A DNA stretch of 10,504 nucleotides, taken from Oligoflexia bacterium (GTDB lineage Bacteria > Bdellovibrionota > Bdellovibrionia > Bdellovibrionales > UBA1609). Positions 7,287-10,504 of the stretch are shown here, piece after piece; within the stretch, counting starts at the first letter, position 1; the number at the start of each line of letters is the position of its first letter. The notes beneath the pieces are model-generated. The model did not search any database and had not been told where the DNA came from. It saw only the letters and a list, made by a program, of their open reading frames with translations. Where the stretch lies: positions 1 to 10,504 of the forward strand of contig JAPPIY010000231.1 of the NCBI GenBank assembly GCA_026914095.1, in the 5' to 3' direction. The position numbers were made by a program, and so were the translations under genes.

Positions 7287-8446
7287 CACTCTCCTCCTTC
7301 TGTTTCTAAAACGCTTAAATCAAAGCTATAATCTATCACAATATTGGCTGTAAGTTGAATGGGAAATTGAATCTTATTTACAATTCCCAAAATACAAGAG
7401 TTGATTGCCTGAGATTGAACGGGAGAATCCGCTCTCACTCTGGAAAAATTTACTTTTCCTGCCGTATTGATTCCAAACCGAATGTTAAACAAGCCCTTTA
7501 TGTCCGGTTCAGTTTTTAAAGCTATGTCATAACATTTTCTAACCGCTCCAGCATGTTTAACAATTTCTCTGTCTATAACGCTAAAATCAAAACTGCCCCC
7601 TTGATCGCTTAAAACAGAAGAAGAGGACAAATCTTCTGTTCCCCCTGAGCCTATTAAACTCAGCTCTCCATAACCAGCTGAGCCTCCGCCCGACTCGGTT
7701 CCCTTTGTGCCGTGGCCTCCCCCTCCTCTGACATTGCCGCCGGTTCCTAAAGCAGACGCAATCATCCCCTGGCTGTAAAGCTGGCTTTGAACGCCGCCAC
7801 TGCCTGAATTACTGGCAATCGCGCGAAACCCTGGACCCGCTGACACCTTATTAGCTCCTAAATTCAAGCCTCCTCTTTGTTTTCCTTTAGACAAACTCCC
7901 CAATACAGATAGAGCGCCCATTTTCTTTAAAGATTTTTTGACTGTTTTTTTAGCTGGTTTTTCCTTTGCGTTTCTAAGAAAAACCTCACTGCTGCCAATA
8001 ACTATTTTTTCTGGTTTTATAACAGCTGGAGGTTTGATAATTTTAACGACCTGTTGTATCTGAGAAATCATTTGCTCTTCAACGGGTTTAAAATAAGACA
8101 AGGTATAAAGCCCCAGTATTAAAGTCAGATAAGCGCCGGCCGTCCATCCAAAAGCCAGCTGAAAACTTTTGTTGTCAAAGTGAGGCCGTGGAAGCTCCGC
8201 GCGAAGCTTCTCCACCTCATTATAAGCTGTTAAAAATCCTCCCATAAGAGGAATCTCCTGTTTATTTATTTTATTCACATGCCATTCATCAACCAAAATA
8301 ATGGAATCTTTTTCAAAAAACTGAGGAGAAGAGCAAAAATCCAAACGGCCGATATTCGGACGATAAACAAGAAAGATTTTTTCCGTCTCACAACGAAAAA
8401 CTCTTATAACTTCTCCCATCTTATCTTTTAAAACCATCAATTTCAT
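7286..8446 (-). CDS. TonB-like envelope-spanning protein with AgmX/PglI C-terminal domain
   Basis: 386 residues from the ATG at 8446 (a GTG one codon earlier is possible). Order of parts: a cytoplasmic beta-rich N-terminal domain (1-95); one membrane segment (about 97-119, FQLAFGWTAGAYLTLILGLYTL); a Pro/Lys linker (about 135-190); a Gly/Ser-rich stretch (about 190-280); and a C-terminal domain (about 288-380). The last part carries the AgmX/PglI hallmarks: HAGAVRKCYD, an IKGLFNIRFGINTAGKV strand pair, and SCILGIVNKIQFP, with the family's conserved Cys pair (about 305 and 351). AgmX (GltJ) and PglI (GltG) of Myxococcus are gliding-machine proteins that cross the inner membrane and reach the outer membrane, thought to be driven by an ExbB/ExbD-like motor. 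The Gly-rich pattern GSGGVQSQLYSQGM...GHGTKG...GYGELSLIG is also typical of Bdellovibrio paralogues as I remember them. The family call is firm; gliding as the function is inference. Confidence 0.88.
   Translation of the reverse strand: MKLMVLKDKMGEVIRVFRCETEKIFLVYRPNIGRLDFCSSPQFFEKDSIILVDEWHVNKINKQEIPLMGGFLTAYNEVEKLRAELPRPHFDNKSFQLAFGWTAGAYLTLILGLYTLSYFKPVEEQMISQIQQVVKIIKPPAVIKPEKIVIGSSEVFLRNAKEKPAKKTVKKSLKKMGALSVLGSLSKGKQRGGLNLGANKVSAGPGFRAIASNSGSGGVQSQLYSQGMIASALGTGGNVRGGGGHGTKGTESGGGSAGYGELSLIGSGGTEDLSSSSVLSDQGGSFDFSVIDREIVKHAGAVRKCYDIALKTEPDIKGLFNIRFGINTAGKVNFSRVRADSPVQSQAINSCILGIVNKIQFPIQLTANIVIDYSFDLSVLETEGGE
7293..7299 (-). promoter_or_regulatory. Ribosome binding site deciding the large lipoprotein start
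   Basis: AAGGAGG on the minus strand, inside the last codons of the AgmX/PglI-like gene. It lies 6 bases before the ATG at 7286 and only 3 before the GTG at 7289, so ATG is the likely start. The TGATG overlap suggests coupled translation. Confidence 0.75.
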
Positions 8447-8889
8447 CACTCTAAACCCTCATCAGAAAAAATTCTCTTTTTAAAGTCTGTCTCTGCAAAA
8501 AAGATCTTGGTCTCTAAAATATTGCTTGTCTCTACTTTCATATCCTTAGTTTTTTGAACCAGCCTTTTTTTCCCTTGAATAAGAAGAGGGCGAAAAGAGT
8601 AGCTTTTTACATTGGCGCCCTTTTCTGGTTTCTGTTCAGAACTCGCAATGGCTTTAGCGCAAAAAACAATAGATAACATAAAAACAAAATAAAATAATTT
8701 TAAGACAATTAGGCTCTTCTGATTTGAGTTTTGAAGTTTCTTTTGGAGATTCCCGCTTTCGCGGGAATGACTAACATAGGGATTCCTGCCCTCGTGTTTC
8801 CACAAAGGCGTGCTTTCGCAGGAGTTTAGCCTTCCGGGGGAAGACGGAACAACAAATTCAAAATTCAAATCGGATCGGTCTATTTTCAT
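8446..8889 (-). CDS. Small exported protein with a repeat-derived N-terminal extension
   Basis: 147 residues. The ATG at 8889 overlaps the upstream stop (ATGA) and has AAGGAGA 7 bases upstream, so the start is well supported. Residues 4 to about 55 derive from a palindromic repeat element (listed separately). The signal peptide comes only after it: about 57-84, KSLIVLKLFYFVFMLSIVFCAKAIASS, with likely cleavage after AIA or IAS. The mature part is about 64 residues, basic, with SYSFRPLLIQGKKRLVQKT and an end DFKKRIFSDEGLE. Small proteins of this size with an 'F.P..I.G....' motif occur beside AgmX-type genes in related bacteria as I recall, but I cannot name a family. The next ATG (codon 71) falls inside the hydrophobic core, so translation must either start at 8889 or use a non-ATG start after the repeat. 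It overlaps the next gene by TGATG. Confidence 0.7.
   Translation of the reverse strand: MKIDRSDLNFEFVVPSSPGRLNSCESTPLWKHEGRNPYVSHSRESGNLQKKLQNSNQKSLIVLKLFYFVFMLSIVFCAKAIASSEQKPEKGANVKSYSFRPLLIQGKKRLVQKTKDMKVETSNILETKIFFAETDFKKRIFSDEGLE
8725..8879 (-). repeat. In-frame palindromic element, copy 2
   Basis: On the plus strand: TGAGTTTT (8725-8732), AGATTCCCGCTT (8747-8758) and TTCAAATCGGATCGGT (8864-8879), the same blocks in the same order as copy 1. It contains the perfect hairpin ATTCCCGC-tttc-GCGGGAAT (8749-8768). A second, imperfect inverted pair, ATTCCTGC (8781-8788) and GCAGGAGT (8818-8825), and a small CTTCC-ggg-GGAAG hairpin (8831-8843) lie inside. It is translated in the same phase as copy 1: RSDLNF at one end and SHSRESGNLQKK...NSN at the other. 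It sits directly after the third codon of the small exported protein. The boundaries are estimated from the similarity between the copies. Confidence 0.75.
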
Positions 8890-10504
8890 AAACGATCTCC
8901 TTTTCTTTTTTGCTCTAACTCTTCAATTCTATCAGCCAAGTAAAAGGACAAGGCCTTGTTTTCTCTTTTTTTCTCTAAGTCCAACAATTCTGTCAGAGAT
9001 TTTTTATCAAAAGGGTTTTTCTGCAAGACCTCATATAAACTATTAACCGCGCCTTGCTCAGTCTGAATTGTTTTTTTCTGCGCTTTCTGCCCTTTCAGTT
9101 TATGTGTCAAAGAAGAAAGCAAAATCTGAATTTGCTCCTTCTGCTTTTCTTCAGCGGATTCAGCCAGCTGTTCCAACTCCCACTTTAAAGGAGGGTAAAA
9201 AACAGAATCCTGCTTAAGCCCTACCTGATAAGCGCTTAAAAATCCCTGTGACCATAAAATCTTTAGCTCCTTATCCAACTGCTTGATTTGCTCGTCATAA
9301 ACTTGCAGTTGATTGGCCAACAAAGTTTTATACTCTTTCCGCTCTTCCGCAGTTAAAGCTTTAGGAGCGGGAAGATTCATAACTGAGTTATAAAAGCGCT
9401 CTAACTCTTTTTTCCAATGAGATATTATAAAAACCCGGGCTGTCCAGTCCTGTGTGTTCAACATATCGCTTGCCGTCTGTCGCAATTCATTAACCGCTTG
9501 AGTCCATTTTTTGAGTTTAAAATTTAATCGGGCGCTTGAAATTTTAAAGGGTAGAGAATAAACACTGGTTTTTTGCAAAGTTTTTTCAAAAGCCTCTATA
9601 GTCTTCCTCCTTTGCTCAAAAGAATACAAAAAAGTATTTTTCATAAAAGAAAGCTTAGTAAAAAAACCTATAAAGTTGGAATCCAACCGCCCCTTATCCA
9701 CTTTTAAAATTAAATAAGTGAGTTTGTTTTTATTTTTTTTATAAAGATCAGAATATTTTTGCAAAAACTCCTTCTTTTCTTTATCTGAAGAGGATTTCTC
9801 AACAAGAGAAGCTAAGACGGCCAGACTGAACTGAGAATTGGGAAACTTTTTAATAAAAGCTTTATAATAGGGAATAGAATCAACTCCAGCTAACTCAGAG
9901 AGTCGGATTAACCTTAACAAATGCTCTTCGGATTGATTGGATGGATTTAAAATTTTAACTAGCCTCAACACTTCTTTAAAATCAAATCTTAATTCCGCCA
10001 GCCATAGCTTCCAAGTTAAAGCCACTTTTCTATCTTCTGCGCTTAAACCTTTATCAACCAACAAAACTTTAAGACTCTGATCCATTTGTTTAAATTTTAA
10101 CAGCTCTTTGGCTAAAAGCAGTTTATTAAAATAATAATTAGAAATTGCTTTTTTATCCGCATCTTTAACAGAAAAAAGCTGTAAAAATTCCCAAGCTTTT
10201 AAAATATCTTTATCTGTATCAACCTGAATGGGCCGATGAGAAAAGTCTTTATTAGAAACCAATTTTTTAATTGTATTTAACACCGCTGAATTATAAATTC
10301 CGACAAACTCTTTTCGTTTTTTAGGAAAACGCTCCATAAACACCCCGGCCTGACGCGCCAGCTTTTCCTCTTGATTTCCCATTTGAGCTAAAGCAGACAA
10401 AGAGAGATGAGCGGATTTTAACCGAAGAGCTTGGATAGATTTTTCCGTTCCAGATAAAGCCAGCTTATCAAATAATTCGCTCGCTTTTTTAAACTCTTTA
10501 TTGC
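8886..10504 (-). CDS. TPR-like helical repeat protein, 5' end outside window
   Basis: Partial gene. The frame stays open to the window edge, and the upstream residues (KEFKKASELFDKLALSG...) continue the same helical pattern. The TTG near 10400 is therefore an internal codon and not the start. About 538 residues are visible. They are Lys/Leu-rich amphipathic helices with TPR-like signatures, such as EFKKASELFDKL, SNQSEEHLLRLIRLSELAG, PYYKAFIKKFPNSQFSLAVLASL and SLYEVLQKNPFDKKSLTELLDL. The C-terminal third includes a probable coiled coil (about 9180-9330, AEERKEYKTLLANQL and QIKQLDKELK). TPR proteins usually act as scaffolds; large TPR proteins accompany AgmX/PglI-type genes in the Myxococcus glt cluster. 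Cellular location cannot be judged without the N-terminus. It is coupled to the next gene by an ATGA overlap. It contains no recognisable enzyme motif. Confidence 0.75.
   Translation of the reverse strand, partial: NKEFKKASELFDKLALSGTEKSIQALRLKSAHLSLSALAQMGNQEEKLARQAGVFMERFPKKRKEFVGIYNSAVLNTIKKLVSNKDFSHRPIQVDTDKDILKAWEFLQLFSVKDADKKAISNYYFNKLLLAKELLKFKQMDQSLKVLLVDKGLSAEDRKVALTWKLWLAELRFDFKEVLRLVKILNPSNQSEEHLLRLIRLSELAGVDSIPYYKAFIKKFPNSQFSLAVLASLVEKSSSDKEKKEFLQKYSDLYKKNKNKLTYLILKVDKGRLDSNFIGFFTKLSFMKNTFLYSFEQRRKTIEAFEKTLQKTSVYSLPFKISSARLNFKLKKWTQAVNELRQTASDMLNTQDWTARVFIISHWKKELERFYNSVMNLPAPKALTAEERKEYKTLLANQLQVYDEQIKQLDKELKILWSQGFLSAYQVGLKQDSVFYPPLKWELEQLAESAEEKQKEQIQILLSSLTHKLKGQKAQKKTIQTEQGAVNSLYEVLQKNPFDKKSLTELLDLEKKRENKALSFYLADRIEELEQKRKGDRL
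8896..8902 (-). promoter_or_regulatory. Ribosome binding site of the small exported protein
   Basis: AAGGAGA on the minus strand, with the GGAG core 7 bases before the ATG at 8889. It supports translation through the repeat-derived extension instead of starting downstream of it. Confidence 0.7.

Noticed and set aside
7102..7353. Plus-strand open frame of 83 codons over the AgmX-like/large lipoprotein junction
   Set aside because: It is antisense to two coding regions with strong start and lipobox evidence. No domain or ribosome binding site is visible.
8810..9046. Plus-strand open frame of 78 codons opposite the repeat copy 2 and the TPR gene
   Set aside because: It is antisense to supported genes. 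Its opening residues come from the palindromic repeat and the rest is compositionally a shadow.

Overview
The window is A+T-rich (I estimate below 40% G+C). It carries one long block of seven genes, all on the minus strand, running from the right edge (10504) to about 701. The left 700 bases hold only a decayed transposase and unassigned AT-rich DNA. Two recognisable families point to the Bdellovibrionota/Myxococcota side of the old deltaproteobacteria. One is a TonB-like protein with a Gly-rich linker and an AgmX/PglI-type C-terminal domain (7286-8446). The other is a small outer-membrane barrel that looks like the 'OMP_myx_plus' family (3681-4367). The low G+C favours a Bdellovibrionota lineage over a myxobacterium, but this is inference.

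Order in the direction of transcription: a TPR-like protein whose 5' end lies outside the window (8886-10504); a small exported protein whose signal peptide is pushed inward by an inserted palindromic repeat (8446-8889); the AgmX/PglI-type envelope-spanning protein (7286-8446); a large lipoprotein of about 963 residues (4395-7286); an outer-membrane beta-barrel (3681-4367); an exported helical-repeat protein with a six-unit hexapeptide repeat (1870-3684); and a VWA-domain lipoprotein (701-1855). Genes overlap by 1 or 4 bases (ATGA, TGATG, TTGA) or are 14 to about 27 bases apart, and nothing inside the block looks like a promoter or terminator. It reads as one translationally coupled operon.

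Together the products cover every envelope layer: an inner-membrane TonB-like rod, periplasmic TPR scaffolds, an outer-membrane barrel, and lipoproteins including a metal-binding VWA domain. This parts list resembles the Glt/Agl gliding apparatus of Myxococcus and related clusters in Bdellovibrio-like bacteria. No ExbB/ExbD (AglRQS-like) motor gene is visible, so if one exists it lies outside the window. The exact function is not proven by the sequence.

The most unusual observation is a dispersed palindromic element of about 155-165 bp present in two genes of the operon. Both copies have the same orientation and the same open reading frame. Both begin with a shared 16-base block encoding RSDL and end with a hairpin encoding S(R)xSGNL followed by KK...NS(D/N). 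This behaves like the Rickettsia palindromic elements, which insert in frame into protein-coding genes. One copy has expanded into an 18-bp x 6 minisatellite. The other lies between a start codon and a signal peptide.
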